Of a stretch of 64,000 bases of DNA, positions 50,902 to 60,126 are shown in pieces; position 1 is the first letter of the stretch; every line of letters begins with the position of its first letter. The stretch is from NCBI RefSeq assembly GCF_043194295.1, contig NZ_JBAFVK010000008.1; one strand, 5' to 3'. This DNA is from Xanthobacter autotrophicus (GTDB taxonomy: Bacteria; Pseudomonadota; Alphaproteobacteria; Rhizobiales; Xanthobacteraceae). A program made the position numbers and the translations under genes. The notes below the pieces were generated by a model. That model ran no database searches. It worked only from the letters and a program-made list of their open reading frames with translations, and was not told where the DNA came from.

Positions 50902-53127
50902 TCAGGCCGGCTTGAATGCCTGCCCGGCGAAGGGCAGGCGGTGGACCGGCCGGCCGGTGGCGGCGAGCACCGCATTGGCCACGGCGGGCGCGAGGGGCGG
51001 CACGCCCGGCTCGCCCACACCGGTGGGCGCGACATCCGAGGCCACGATGTGTACTTCCACCTTCGGCATTTCGGACATGCGCAGGGGGGCATAGGTGTCG
51101 AAGTTGCCCTGCTCCACGGCGCCCTTGTCGAGGGTGATGGCATCATGCAGCGCGGCGCCGAGGCCGAAGCCGATGCCGCCCTCGATCTGGGCCCGCACCA
51201 CGTCCGGATTGACCACCACGCCGCAATCCACCGCCGCCACCACGCGCTCCACCTTCACGCCGGAATCGGCGAGGGAAATCTCCACCACCTCCGCCACATA
51301 GGTGTTGAAGCTCTTGTGGGCGGCGATGCCGCGGGTGCGGCCTGCCGGCAGCGGCGTGCCCCAGCCGGCCTTGTCGGCGGCAAGGCGGATGACGGCCTTC
51401 AGCCGTTCGTCCGTGGCATGGGCGAGGCGGAAGGCCACCGGGTCCTGCCCCGCCGCGCGGGCGAGCTGGTCCATCACCACCTCCACCGCATAGGCGGTGT
51501 GGGTGTGGCCCACCGAGCGCCACCACAGCACCGGCACGCCGGCCTTCATGGTGGTGAGCTCCACTTTCATGTTGGGGATGTCGTAGGCGCCGTGGGTGCC
51601 CTCGACGGAGGTGTCGTCGATGCCGTCCTTCACGAGCATGGGCTCGAAGAAGGTGCCCGCGATGATGGACTGGCCGACCACATGGTGATGCCAGGCCACC
51701 GGCTTGCCGGAGGCATCCACCGCCGCGCGCACCTTGTGGACATAGACCGGCCGATAATAGCCGGACTTCATGTCGTCCTCGCGGGTCCACACCAGCTTCA
51801 CCGGCACGCCCTTGCCGTGGGCCTTGGCGATGGCCACCGCCTCCACCACGAAGTCGGAGCTGGCGAGCGCCCGGCGGCCGAAGCTGCCGCCGGCCCATTG
51901 GGTGCGGATCTCCACCTTGTCCGGCGAAACGCCGGCGGTCCGGGCGGCGTTGGGTACATCGGCGACGGGAAGCTGCGAGCCGGTCCAGATGGTGACCGCC
52001 CCGTCCTTCACCCGCGCCGCCGCGTTCATGGGCTCCATGGCGGCGTGGGCGAGATAGGGGAACTCGAATTCCGCCTCCACCAGCTTCACGCCGGGGGCCT
52101 TGAGCGCCGCCTCCACGTCGCCGTGGGTCTCCACCGGCAGGCCGGGCTTGGCAAGCGCGCCGCGATAGTCGGCGAGCATGTCTGCGGTGCTGCGGGTTTC
52201 GGCCTTGCTCTCGTCCCACTCCACCTTCAGGGCGTCGCGGCCCTTGATGGCGGCGTGGGTGGTGGTGGCGAGCACGGCGACGCCCTGCGGCACCATCACC
52301 ACGTCCTGCACGCCCTTCACCGCCTTCGCGGCCGTGGCGTCGAAGCTCTTAGGCGTGGCGCCGAAGCGCGGCGGATGGGCGACCACCGCCACCAGCATGT
52401 CCGGCAGCTTGAGGTCCTGGGTGTAGATGCGGGCGCCGGTGGTCTTGGCCACATTGTCCACCCGGTGGACGCCCTCCTTGCCGATGAGGGTGAAGGCGGA
52501 CGCCTCCTTCAGCTTCGGCTCGGCGGGCACCGGCTCCTTGGCGGCGGCCTCGGCGAGGGCGCCGAAGCCGGCGCTGCGGCTGCCGGCGCTGACCATGCCT
52601 TTGGATACCTTGATCGTGGCGGGATCAACGCCCCACTGCCGCGCCGCGGCGGCCACCAGCATGGCGCGGGCGGCAGCACCCGCGGTGCGGTAGACGGTGT
52701 AGCTCGCGGCGATGGAGGTGGAGCCGCCGGTGCCCTGGGCGCCACCGAACAGAGCGTTGCCGTAGGTCTTGCCGTCGGCGGGGGCGAACTGCGTGGTCAC
52801 CTTCGACCAGTCCGCGTCCATTTCGTCTGCGGCGAGGGTCGCAAGTCCGGTGGCGATGCCCTGGCCCTTGTCGAGATGCTTGACGATGACGGTGACCGTG
52901 CCGTCCGGCGCGATCTTGACGAAGGGATTGAAGGCTTGCCCGGCCGCATTCGCGCCGGCCGGAGCGGCGTGCGCCACATCAGCCTTCAGCCCGAGTACGA
53001 GGCCGATGCCCGCCCCGCCCATGGCGGCGAGGACGAAGCGGCGGGAGAGCGGCGTTTGCGCGGCACCGGAGAGCGCGGCGGCAAGGCCGGACACGGCGCC
53101 GGGTTCCAACTTCTGGAGCATGTGCAT
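50902..53127 (-). CDS. Xanthine dehydrogenase family molybdopterin-binding subunit (IorB-like)
   Basis: This is the large subunit of an isoquinoline 1-oxidoreductase/aldehyde-dehydrogenase-type molybdenum hydroxylase, 741 residues. A twin-arginine-like signal (LSRRFVLAAMGGAGIGLVLG) suggests export. The molybdopterin regions include GGAQGTGGSTS, TQWAGGSFGRRA, RSVGHTHTAYAVE and the conserved Glu motif GVGEPGVPPLAPA near the C-terminus. It lies 3 bp downstream of the [2Fe-2S] subunit gene. There is no FAD subunit, as in IorAB enzymes, which pass electrons to an external acceptor. The substrate is unknown; N-heterocycles or aldehydes are typical. Confidence 0.9.
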   Translation of the reverse strand: MHMLQKLEPGAVSGLAAALSGAAQTPLSRRFVLAAMGGAGIGLVLGLKADVAHAAPAGANAAGQAFNPFVKIAPDGTVTVIVKHLDKGQGIATGLATLAADEMDADWSKVTTQFAPADGKTYGNALFGGAQGTGGSTSIAASYTVYRTAGAAARAMLVAAAARQWGVDPATIKVSKGMVSAGSRSAGFGALAEAAAKEPVPAEPKLKEASAFTLIGKEGVHRVDNVAKTTGARIYTQDLKLPDMLVAVVAHPPRFGATPKSFDATAAKAVKGVQDVVMVPQGVAVLATTTHAAIKGRDALKVEWDESKAETRSTADMLADYRGALAKPGLPVETHGDVEAALKAPGVKLVEAEFEFPYLAHAAMEPMNAAARVKDGAVTIWTGSQLPVADVPNAARTAGVSPDKVEIRTQWAGGSFGRRALASSDFVVEAVAIAKAHGKGVPVKLVWTREDDMKSGYYRPVYVHKVRAAVDASGKPVAWHHHVVGQSIIAGTFFEPMLVKDGIDDTSVEGTHGAYDIPNMKVELTTMKAGVPVLWWRSVGHTHTAYAVEVVMDQLARAAGQDPVAFRLAHATDERLKAVIRLAADKAGWGTPLPAGRTRGIAAHKSFNTYVAEVVEISLADSGVKVERVVAAVDCGVVVNPDVVRAQIEGGIGFGLGAALHDAITLDKGAVEQGNFDTYAPLRMSEMPKVEVHIVASDVAPTGVGEPGVPPLAPAVANAVLAATGRPVHRLPFAGQAFKPA

Positions 53128-53130
53128 GGA

Positions 53131-53592
53131 TCAGGCCTCCAGCCGGCGGGCCGCGTCATGGATCGCGGCGCGGATGCGGTGGTAGGTGGCGCAGCGGCAG
53201 ACATTGCCGTCCATCGCCGCGTCGATGTCGGGATCGGTGGGCTTCTTGTTCTCCGACAGCAGCGCCACGGCGGACATGATCTGCCCGGACTGGCAATAGC
53301 CGCACTGGACCACGTCGAGGCTGACCCAGGCGGCGCGGACCGCCTCGGCCTCGCGGCCCTGGATGCCTTCGATGGTGACAACCTTGCCGTCGCCGACATC
53401 GCCGAGCGCGGTCTGGCAGGACCGCACCGGGGTGCCGTCGAGATGCACGGTGCAGGCGCCGCATAGGGCCTGGCCGCACCCGAACTTCGTGCCGACGAGA
53501 TCCAGCTCGTCGCGCAGGACCCAGAGCAGCGGCGTATCGGGATCGGCGTCGACGGTGCGCGCCTGTCCGTTCACTGTGAGTGTGACGGCCAT
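53131..53592 (-). CDS. [2Fe-2S] subunit of molybdenum hydroxylase (IorA-like)
   Basis: This is the small electron-transfer subunit, 153 residues, with two [2Fe-2S] clusters. The plant-ferredoxin type cluster uses Cys39, 44, 47 and 59 (FGCGQALCGACTVH ... RSC). The second uses Cys97, 100, 132 and 134 (VQCGYCQSGQ ... NVCRC). I chose ATG 53592 (MAVTLTVNGQARTV), the family start. It is directly followed by the molybdopterin subunit. No signal peptide of its own is seen; co-export with the large subunit would fit. Confidence 0.93.
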   Translation of the reverse strand: MAVTLTVNGQARTVDADPDTPLLWVLRDELDLVGTKFGCGQALCGACTVHLDGTPVRSCQTALGDVGDGKVVTIEGIQGREAEAVRAAWVSLDVVQCGYCQSGQIMSAVALLSENKKPTDPDIDAAMDGNVCRCATYHRIRAAIHDAARRLEA

Positions 53593-53985
53593 GGGTACCT
53601 CGTTGTTGCGAGAGGCACAGCCGCATCTGTGCTTGATAGGGGGGAGGGCGCGCATGTGACACGCCCCAAGGCACCATGGCGTCGCCCCGACGCAGATGGT
53701 TCCACAACGGAATGCTAGCCCGCTTTCTCGACGGATTCCAGACTGCGGCAGCTTCACGATCCCGGGAGCACGCGTGGCCGCGCCTCTTGTCGTTTCCGAC
53801 GTCCTGTGGAAGTTACGACCGATCAATCAAAAAAACTGATCCATGATTTGGAGATTGCATGGTGGCCGCGCGGCGCATTTCTCTGGCCGTTCCGTTTCGC
53901 ATCGTGGCCACCCCCCGGCCAGATCGCGAATCTGCGGGTATCGCGCGGCCGGCGTTGCAGGTCACACAAACCAGTGGGGTTGCGC
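53593..53985. other. Divergent region between iorA-like gene and bioF
   Basis: No gene is supported. It should contain promoters for both the molybdenum hydroxylase pair and the biotin operon. The only AT-rich stretch is near 53815-53860. The known BioR site (TTATCTATAA) was searched by eye and not found. Confidence 0.4.
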
Positions 53986-55149
53986 ATGGAGGCGCATGAG
54001 GCGGCGCTCGTGGCGCTGGGCCGTCGCGGCCGGCTGCGCACGCTCGCACCCGCGCAGGGGGCCGACTTCGCCTCCAACGACTATCTGGGCCTTGCCCAAT
54101 CCGAGGAGCTGCGGCAGGCCGCCGCCGCCGCGCTGGCTCGTGGCGTGCCGCTTGGAGCCGGCGGATCGCGCCTGCTGCGCGGCAACCACCCGGAGCACGA
54201 GGCGCTGGAGGCCGCGGCTGCGGCCTTCTTCGGCGCCGAGGCGGCTTTGTTCTTCGCCGGCGGATTTGCCGCCAACGCCGCGCTGGTTTCCACCCTGCCG
54301 CGTCGCGGCGATCTGGTGGTCTATGACGAACTCATCCATGCCAGCGTCCATGAGGGCCTTGCCGGGGCCTCTTCGGCCGAGCGCGTGGAGGCGGTGGCGA
54401 CGCGGCATGCCGATGCCCATGCCGTGGACGACGCCATCCGCGCCTGGCGCGCAAAGGGCGGGCGCGGGCGAGCCTGGATCGCGGCGGAAACCCTCTACAG
54501 CATGGACGGCGATTTCGCCCCGCTGGACGATCTTTGCGCAGTGGCCGAGCGGCACGACGCCATGTTGCTGCTGGATGAGGCCCACGCCACCGGCGTCTAT
54601 GGGCCGGCGGGGCGGGGGCTTGCCGCGCATCTGGAAGGTCGCGCCAACGTGGTGACGCTGCACACCTGCGGCAAGGCGCTGGGGGTCATGGGTGCGCTGG
54701 TGTGCCTGCCGCGCGGGCTGAAGGATTACATGGTCAACCGGTCGCGGCCCTTCATCTACGCCACCGCGCCGTCGCCGCTGCTGGCCGCCACCGTGCGGGC
54801 CGCGCTGACCCTTGTCGAGGCGGCGCAGGACCGGCGGGACCGCCTCATGGCGCGCATCGCCCACGCGCAGCGCGCGCTGGCGGGGATCGGTCTGCCGGCG
54901 ACCTCTTCGCAAATCCAGAAGGTGATTCTGGGGTCCGACCGACGGGCGACCGCCATCGCCGCCGCCTTGCAGGCGCAGGGGTTCGACGTGCGCGCGATCC
55001 GCCCGCCCACCGTGCCGGAGGGCACGGCGCGCCTGCGTGTCGCGTTGACGCTCAATGTGCCCGAGGCCGCTCTGGATGGGCTGGTTGAGGCGCTGTCGCA
55101 GGCCCTCGCGGCGGAGCCGGGAAGTCAGGTCGAAAGGCGCGCGGAATGA
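53986..55149 (+). CDS. bioF: 8-Amino-7-oxononanoate synthase
   Basis: BioF condenses pimeloyl-ACP (or -CoA) with L-alanine, the first step of the biotin ring pathway. The 387 residues show FASNDYLGLAQS, GAGGSRLLRGNHPEHEALE, the PLP-contact LLLDEAHATGVYG (Asp197, His200) and Lys230 in TLHTCGKALGVMGA. I chose ATG 53986, where similarity begins; the frame is open 180 bases upstream. It is the first gene of bioF-bioD-bioA-bioZ; its last four bases overlap bioD. Confidence 0.95.
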   Translation: MEAHEAALVALGRRGRLRTLAPAQGADFASNDYLGLAQSEELRQAAAAALARGVPLGAGGSRLLRGNHPEHEALEAAAAAFFGAEAALFFAGGFAANAALVSTLPRRGDLVVYDELIHASVHEGLAGASSAERVEAVATRHADAHAVDDAIRAWRAKGGRGRAWIAAETLYSMDGDFAPLDDLCAVAERHDAMLLLDEAHATGVYGPAGRGLAAHLEGRANVVTLHTCGKALGVMGALVCLPRGLKDYMVNRSRPFIYATAPSPLLAATVRAALTLVEAAQDRRDRLMARIAHAQRALAGIGLPATSSQIQKVILGSDRRATAIAAALQAQGFDVRAIRPPTVPEGTARLRVALTLNVPEAALDGLVEALSQALAAEPGSQVERRAE

Positions 55150-55787
55150 CCGGCTACATCGTCACCGGGACGGATACCGGGATCGGCAAGACCGTGTTCG
55201 CCGCCGGCCTCGCCGGCGCGCTGGACGCCGCCTATTGGAAGCCGGTGCAGTCCGGCCTGGACGAAGAGACGGATTCTCAGGTTGTGCGGCGGCTGTCAGG
55301 CCTTGCGCCCGATCGCATCCTGCCGGAGGCCTACCGGCTTGCCCTGCCGGCGTCCCCCCATCGGGCCGCGGAGGCCGAGGGTATCGCCATCGATCCCGAT
55401 GCGCTGGTGCTTCCGGTCACGTCGCGGCCGCTGGTGGTCGAAGGGGCCGGCGGACCTTTGGTGCCGCTCACCCGCCGCCGGCTCTTCGCGGATGTGTTCG
55501 TCGTGTGGGGATTGCCGGTGATCCTGTGCGCCCGCACCAGCCTCGGCACCATCAACCACACATTGCTCGCCATTGAGGCCCTGTCGCGCCGGGGCATCAC
55601 GCTGCACGGCGTCGCCTTCATCGGCGAGGCCAACGAGGACAGCGAGCAGATCATCGCGGACCTTGGCGGCACGCGCCGCCTCGGGCGCCTGCCGCACTTA
55701 CCGGCGGTGACGCCCGACACGCTCAAAGCCGCCTTCGCGACGGCTTTCTCCCTGGATGACTTTCGCCGAGAGGACCTCCGGCCATGA
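55146..55787 (+). CDS. bioD: Dethiobiotin synthetase
   Basis: BioD closes the ureido ring of dethiobiotin from DAPA, CO2 and ATP. The 213-residue protein has Walker A GTDTGIGKTVF at residues 8-18, KPVQSGLDEETDS and the catalytic EGAGGPLVPL region. It overlaps bioF and bioA by four bases each, so translation of the operon is coupled. The length is normal. Confidence 0.95.
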   Translation: MTGYIVTGTDTGIGKTVFAAGLAGALDAAYWKPVQSGLDEETDSQVVRRLSGLAPDRILPEAYRLALPASPHRAAEAEGIAIDPDALVLPVTSRPLVVEGAGGPLVPLTRRRLFADVFVVWGLPVILCARTSLGTINHTLLAIEALSRRGITLHGVAFIGEANEDSEQIIADLGGTRRLGRLPHLPAVTPDTLKAAFATAFSLDDFRREDLRP

Positions 55788-57049
55788 CCGCAAGCCCTTC
55801 TCCTGTCTGGCATCCCTTCACCCAGCACGCGCTTGCGCCCGAGCCGCCGGTGGTGGTGCGCGGGCAAGGCGCGTGGCTGGAAACCGCCAGTGGCGGGCGC
55901 ATTCTGGACGCCATCTCGTCGTGGTGGGTCATCACCCACGGCCATTGCCATCCGCGCATCGTCGCCGCCATCGCGGAGCAGGCCGGGCAGCTCGATCAGG
56001 TGATCTTCGCCGGCCACACCCATCCCGCCGCCGAGGCGCTGGCGCGCGGCCTCGTGGCCATGACGCCTGAGGGGCTCGATCACGTCTTCTTTTCCGACAG
56101 CGGCTCCACTGCGGTCGAGGTGGCGCTGAAAATGGCGGCAGGCTACTGGCGCCACACCGGCGAGCAGCGCACCCGTATCCTCGCGCTGGAGCACGGCTAT
56201 CACGGCGATACCATTGGCACCATGTCGGTGGGCGCGCGCGGCGTCTACAACGCGGCCTACGAGCCGTTCCTGTTCGAGGTGACGCGCCTGCCGTTTCCAG
56301 AGAAGGGCCGCGAGCAGGTGACCCTGGACGCGCTGGAAGCCGCCTGCCGTGAGGCGCCGGCCGCGCTGCTGGTGGAACCGCTGATCCTCGGCGCCGGCGG
56401 CATGCACATCTATGCCCCGGCGGTGCTGGCCGAAATGGCGGCGATCTGCGCCCGCCACGGCGTGCTCTTCATCGCCGACGAGGTGATGACCGGCTTCGGC
56501 CGCACCGGTACCCTGTTTGCCTGCGAGCAGGCGGGCGCGGTGCCGGACATCGCCTGCTATGCCAAGGGCCTCACCGGCGGGTCGCTGCCGCTGGCCGTCA
56601 CCCTGTGCCGGCGCGCCATCTTCGATGCCCATTATTCCACCGACCGGGCGCGCACCTTTTTCCATTCCAGCTCGTTCACGGCCAATCCCATCGCCTGCGC
56701 GGCGGCGGTCGCCAACCTGAAGATCTGGGCGGACGAGCCGGTTGGCGCGCGCATCGCCGCGCTGGGGGACGCGCACGAAGAACGCCTGGCGCGCTTCCGC
56801 GACGACCGGCGCTTCGCCAACGTGCGTCGCCTCGGCACCATCGCGGCGCTGGACCTTGTGGCGCCCGATCCCGGCTATCTGGCGGATGTGGGGCCGCGGC
56901 TCGCCGCCTTCTTCCGGGACGAGGGGCTGCTCATCCGCCCGCTGGGCAACACGCTCTATGTGATGCCGCCCTATTGCGTCACGGCGGAAGACCTCGACCT
57001 CGTCTATGGCGCCATCGCCACCGCCGCCGACCGCTTCGGGCGGGCCTGA
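55784..57049 (+). CDS. bioA: Adenosylmethionine--8-amino-7-oxononanoate aminotransferase
   Basis: BioA transaminates 8-amino-7-oxononanoate to DAPA, usually with S-adenosylmethionine as amino donor. The 421 residues include VWHPFTQHALAPE, the active-site SSWWVITHGHCHP, EHGYHGDTIG, the PLP Asp232 in IADEVMTGFGRTG and the PLP Lys261 in CYAKGLTGGSLPLAV. The start overlaps the bioD stop. bioZ follows 2 bp after its own stop. Confidence 0.96.
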   Translation: MTASPSPVWHPFTQHALAPEPPVVVRGQGAWLETASGGRILDAISSWWVITHGHCHPRIVAAIAEQAGQLDQVIFAGHTHPAAEALARGLVAMTPEGLDHVFFSDSGSTAVEVALKMAAGYWRHTGEQRTRILALEHGYHGDTIGTMSVGARGVYNAAYEPFLFEVTRLPFPEKGREQVTLDALEAACREAPAALLVEPLILGAGGMHIYAPAVLAEMAAICARHGVLFIADEVMTGFGRTGTLFACEQAGAVPDIACYAKGLTGGSLPLAVTLCRRAIFDAHYSTDRARTFFHSSSFTANPIACAAAVANLKIWADEPVGARIAALGDAHEERLARFRDDRRFANVRRLGTIAALDLVAPDPGYLADVGPRLAAFFRDEGLLIRPLGNTLYVMPPYCVTAEDLDLVYGAIATAADRFGRA

Positions 57050-57051
57050 GC

Positions 57052-58041
57052 ATGGCAAAAGCGCCCGTGGCGGGAACCCGCATCGCCGGCTTCGGCCATT
57101 ATGCGCCGGACGAGGTGATGACCAGCGCGCAGATCGAGCGCGGGCTGGGCCTTGCGGAGGGGTGGATCGTCGGCCGCACCGGCATCCGCGCGCGGCGGGT
57201 GGCGGCGCCGCACGAGGCGGTGAGCGACCTTGCCTTCGCCGCCGCCGAAATGGCGCTGGCCGATGCCGGCCTGCCGAAGGCCGCCATCGGCCTCACTTTG
57301 CTGGCCACCAGCACGCCGGATCATCTGCTGCCGCCGACCGCGCCTCTGCTCGCCCACCGCCTCGGCCTGCCGGCGAGCGGCGCGGTGGACCTGACCGGGG
57401 CCTGCGCCGGCTTCCTCTATGCGCTCGTGCTGGCCGATGGCTTCGTGCGGACCACAGGTCGCGCGGTGCTGGTGGTGGCGGCCAACATCCTGTCCCGCCG
57501 CGTCGATCCCGCAGATCCTTCGACGGCGGCGTTGTTCGCCGATGCGGCCGGCGCCGTGGTGCTTGCCCCCTCGCCTCGGGAGGGGGCCGGCGTGGTCGGG
57601 TCTTGCCTTGCCTCCGACGGGTCGGGCTACGACCTTATCCAGATCCCCGACAGCGGCAGCCGCTTGTCGACAAGCGGGCAGGCAGGGGCTGGGCGGATGG
57701 TGATGCGGGAGGGCCGCACGGTGTTTTCCCGGGCGGTGGGCATGATGGCCGCCTCCTGCCGTACGGCGCTGGAGGAGGCCGGGCTCACCCTCGATGAGGT
57801 GACCCATTTCCTGCCGCATCAGGCCAATGCCCGCATCATCACGGCGGTGGCGGAGCGGCTCGCCATCGGCCCGGAGCGGACCCTGTCGAGCGTTGCCGAC
57901 TATGGCAATTCGTCCGCCGCCACCGTGCCCTTCACGCTGTCGGCGCTACGGGCCACCCGGGCGTATCGCGAGGGCGACGTGCTGCTCATCGCCGCCGCCG
58001 GCGCCGGCCTCACCGGCGGCGCCGCCGTTTTCCGGTTCTAG
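57052..58041 (+). CDS. bioZ: BioZ, KAS III-like enzyme of pimelate-moiety synthesis
   Basis: BioZ is a ketoacyl-ACP synthase III homologue found in biotin operons of Hyphomicrobiales. In Agrobacterium it extends glutaryl-CoA to supply the pimeloyl chain, replacing the BioC-BioH route. The 329-residue protein has the triad Cys118 (LTGACAGFLYAL), His256 (LPHQANAR) and Asn286 (DYGNSSAATVP). The position as last gene of bioFDAZ supports BioZ over FabH. ATG 57052 lies 2 bp after bioA. No bioB gene is in the window, so dethiobiotin-to-biotin conversion must be encoded elsewhere. Confidence 0.92.
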   Translation: MAKAPVAGTRIAGFGHYAPDEVMTSAQIERGLGLAEGWIVGRTGIRARRVAAPHEAVSDLAFAAAEMALADAGLPKAAIGLTLLATSTPDHLLPPTAPLLAHRLGLPASGAVDLTGACAGFLYALVLADGFVRTTGRAVLVVAANILSRRVDPADPSTAALFADAAGAVVLAPSPREGAGVVGSCLASDGSGYDLIQIPDSGSRLSTSGQAGAGRMVMREGRTVFSRAVGMMAASCRTALEEAGLTLDEVTHFLPHQANARIITAVAERLAIGPERTLSSVADYGNSSAATVPFTLSALRATRAYREGDVLLIAAAGAGLTGGAAVFRF

Positions 58042-58093
58042 AGCGCTTTCCGCTCGCCTTGGCTCACGTAAACCGCTCTAGAGTCATGATTTG

Positions 58094-58142
58094 ACGTATT
58101 TTCTTCACGCGAACCGGTGTCCACTTCGCTCGAAAATACGCT
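58094..58142. repeat. Palindromic intergenic element, copy 2
   Basis: This copy is in inverted orientation relative to 37406-37451: read on the minus strand it gives AGCGTATTTTCGAGCGAAG and ends GAAGAAAATACGT, with a shared centre ACCGGTTCGCGTG. It fills the gap between the convergent bioZ and sodC genes and could serve as their common terminator structure. Confidence 0.8.
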
Positions 58143-58150
58143 AGACCACC

Positions 58151-58711
58151 TCAGGGCTTGAACGCGGCGCAGGCGATGCGCGCGCCGGCGCCGCCGATGG
58201 GCTGGGTGGTGTGGTCGTCCGGCGCGGCATGGACCACCAGCGCGAAGCCCGTCGCAGAAAGCAGGCCGTTGGCGCCGGTGAGGCCGACGGGGCTCGTCAC
58301 CTCGGCCGAGACCGAGCCATCGGCGACGGCGAAGATGTTGGGCAGGTCGCCTTCGTCGGGGCCGTTGGGATTGAGCAGGCCGTGGGCCTTGCCGCCGTGG
58401 TTCACATGCGCCTTGGAGGCCAGGAACTTCTCGGTGTCCGAGCAGTCGGCCACCGCGTGGAAGTGGATGCCGTGCCAGCCGGGCGGGATGGCACCGGGCT
58501 GAAGCACGAGGCGCACGATGGTGACGCGGTCGGTCCCGGTGGCGGTGGCGGTGCCGATGGGCTTGCCATTATTGCCGACCAATTCCGCCTTGACCACGGT
58601 GGGCGCCGGGGAAGCTGCCGGAACGGGCGCCGGCGCGGGTGTCTGGGCCAGCGCGACCGGCGCGCCGGCGATCAGGATCGAAGCTGCGAGAAGCCAGTAT
58701 TTCGAGCACAT
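58151..58711 (-). CDS. sodC: Cu/Zn superoxide dismutase
   Basis: This is a periplasmic superoxide dismutase, 186 residues with a signal peptide (MCSKYWLLAASILIAGAPVALA) and a Pro/Ala-rich linker. Copper ligands lie in HGIHFHAVADC, AHVNHGGKAHG and near the end VVHAAPDDH. The zinc-loop stretch reads NPNGPDEGDLPN, with Asp where many SodC have His (GPHxGDLPN); this variant occurs in related bacteria. An AGGAGG ribosome site precedes the ATG. It converges with bioZ. The substrate role is defence against external superoxide. Confidence 0.92.
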   Translation of the reverse strand: MCSKYWLLAASILIAGAPVALAQTPAPAPVPAASPAPTVVKAELVGNNGKPIGTATATGTDRVTIVRLVLQPGAIPPGWHGIHFHAVADCSDTEKFLASKAHVNHGGKAHGLLNPNGPDEGDLPNIFAVADGSVSAEVTSPVGLTGANGLLSATGFALVVHAAPDDHTTQPIGGAGARIACAAFKP

Positions 58712-58925
58712 GGGGTGCCTCCTTGTCCTGCGACGCGTCGGGCGCGCCGCACATCGAACCGCCACGTGCTTATATCACCCGCTTCGGCCAGAGGTCTCGG
58801 CAATGGGAAGGGCAGGGGCCTGCGCAAGCCGCGGAACGCGAGGCGCCGGAGAGCGGTTTCGGTTCGCGGGACCATCATGGTGGCGGGAATATCAGGCCAG
58901 CTCGGCGAACGAGCCTCGCCGAGGC

Positions 58926-59945
58926 CTATCCATAGCCGGACCTGCCCTTGCGCAGGTGGGTGGGTGGCGCCGAGGTCCAGCGGCGCACGGCGCGGGTGAA
59001 GCTGGCGCCGGAGCCGTAGCCCATCTCGGCCGCAACTTCCTGCACGGGCGAGGTGCTGGCCGTCAGCAGCGCCAGGGCGCGGGCGGCGCGCTCCTGCTCG
59101 ATCAGCCGGGACAGGCTGGCGCCCTCGGCGGTGAGCCGGCGTTGCAGGGTGCGCGTGCTCATGTAGGCGAACCGGGCCACCTCGGCCAGCGTCGGCTCGC
59201 CGCCGCGCGCCAGCAGCAGCGGCAGGACGGCGCGGATGGAGCCGGCGAGGGTGCCGTCGCCCCGGATCACCGCACACCCCTCGGTCACTTGCTGGTCGAG
59301 GGGAATGCGGGGCTGGGCATAGGGCCGGTCGAGCATCGCGTCGGAGAGGGTCACGGCCACCGCGCCGGTGAGGGTGGGGCTGACGGGGCAGCCGAAATGG
59401 GATTCGAGCAGCGAGAGTCCGAACACCGGATGGGGCGTCAGTTCCACGCGCTCGACGGCGGGCCCGTCCTGGCCGCCACGGGTCACCACGCTGGCGATCA
59501 GGGCCGCTGTGAATTGCTGCGTGATGAAGAGAGCTTCGTCATCGAGCGGCACCCGGAACACGTGCCGGACAGTTCCCCCGCCAGCGTGGGGCGTGAAGGT
59601 GAGCACCTCGTGGGAGCCGTGGTGGAAGAAGGCGCGGGTCACCAGCTGGAAGGCTTCGCGCGGGGTCTGCGACGCCCGCACCAGCAGCCCGATGAGGCCG
59701 AGCTGGTCGACGCCGGCATGGGCGACGACCCGGCAGCCGATGTCGGGCCCTTCGGCGTGCGCCACGGCACGCAGGAATTCGATGCCCACCTGCAGGGGAA
59801 TGGGCTGGTCGGGATTGGCGACGAAGCCGGGGGGCAATCCGGCATCCTGGAGCAGGAGGTCCAGCGGGTGCCCTTGGTCCCTGAGCCAGATCATGAACGG
59901 GAAGGCGGCGGCCGCCCGCACCAGAGGAAGAGTTGTCGTCGCCAT
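58926..59945 (-). CDS. AraC family regulator (OruR/ArgR-like N-terminus)
   Basis: This is a 339-residue transcription factor with an N-terminal Arabinose_bd-type ligand domain, seen in segments such as PLQVGIEFLRAVAHAEG and LGLIGLLVRASQTPREAFQ. The C-terminal AraC double helix-turn-helix contains LAEVARFAYMSTRTLQRRLTAEG, VQEVAAEMGYGSGASFTRAVRRW and SAPPTHLRK. It is monocistronic, between sodC and the DUF4394 gene. The target is unknown; sodC is the nearest candidate on the same strand. Confidence 0.9.
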   Translation of the reverse strand: MATTTLPLVRAAAAFPFMIWLRDQGHPLDLLLQDAGLPPGFVANPDQPIPLQVGIEFLRAVAHAEGPDIGCRVVAHAGVDQLGLIGLLVRASQTPREAFQLVTRAFFHHGSHEVLTFTPHAGGGTVRHVFRVPLDDEALFITQQFTAALIASVVTRGGQDGPAVERVELTPHPVFGLSLLESHFGCPVSPTLTGAVAVTLSDAMLDRPYAQPRIPLDQQVTEGCAVIRGDGTLAGSIRAVLPLLLARGGEPTLAEVARFAYMSTRTLQRRLTAEGASLSRLIEQERAARALALLTASTSPVQEVAAEMGYGSGASFTRAVRRWTSAPPTHLRKGRSGYG

Positions 59946-60126
59946 ATCGCTGTCGGAGTCGCTGTCCGTGTCGGTGTTGCCTGCAATGGGGCCATGGTGA
60001 CGCGGTGGCGCACAAGATCAAGGATTCGTCCTGGGCCCAGGGGCGATTTCCCCCAAGGTGCTGGAAAAGCTTCATGCAGCCGTCAAGCTCCCCGGGCGCG
60101 GCGATCGGGCCACGGCTGGTCGGCGC

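Noticed and set aside
50941..53466. Plus-strand open frame of 841 codons opposite the molybdenum hydroxylase genes
   Set aside because: The minus strand has two [2Fe-2S] cysteine sets and molybdopterin motifs; the plus frame has none.
53593..53985. BioR operator before bioF
   Set aside because: The known TTATCTATAA pattern was looked for on both strands and is not present.
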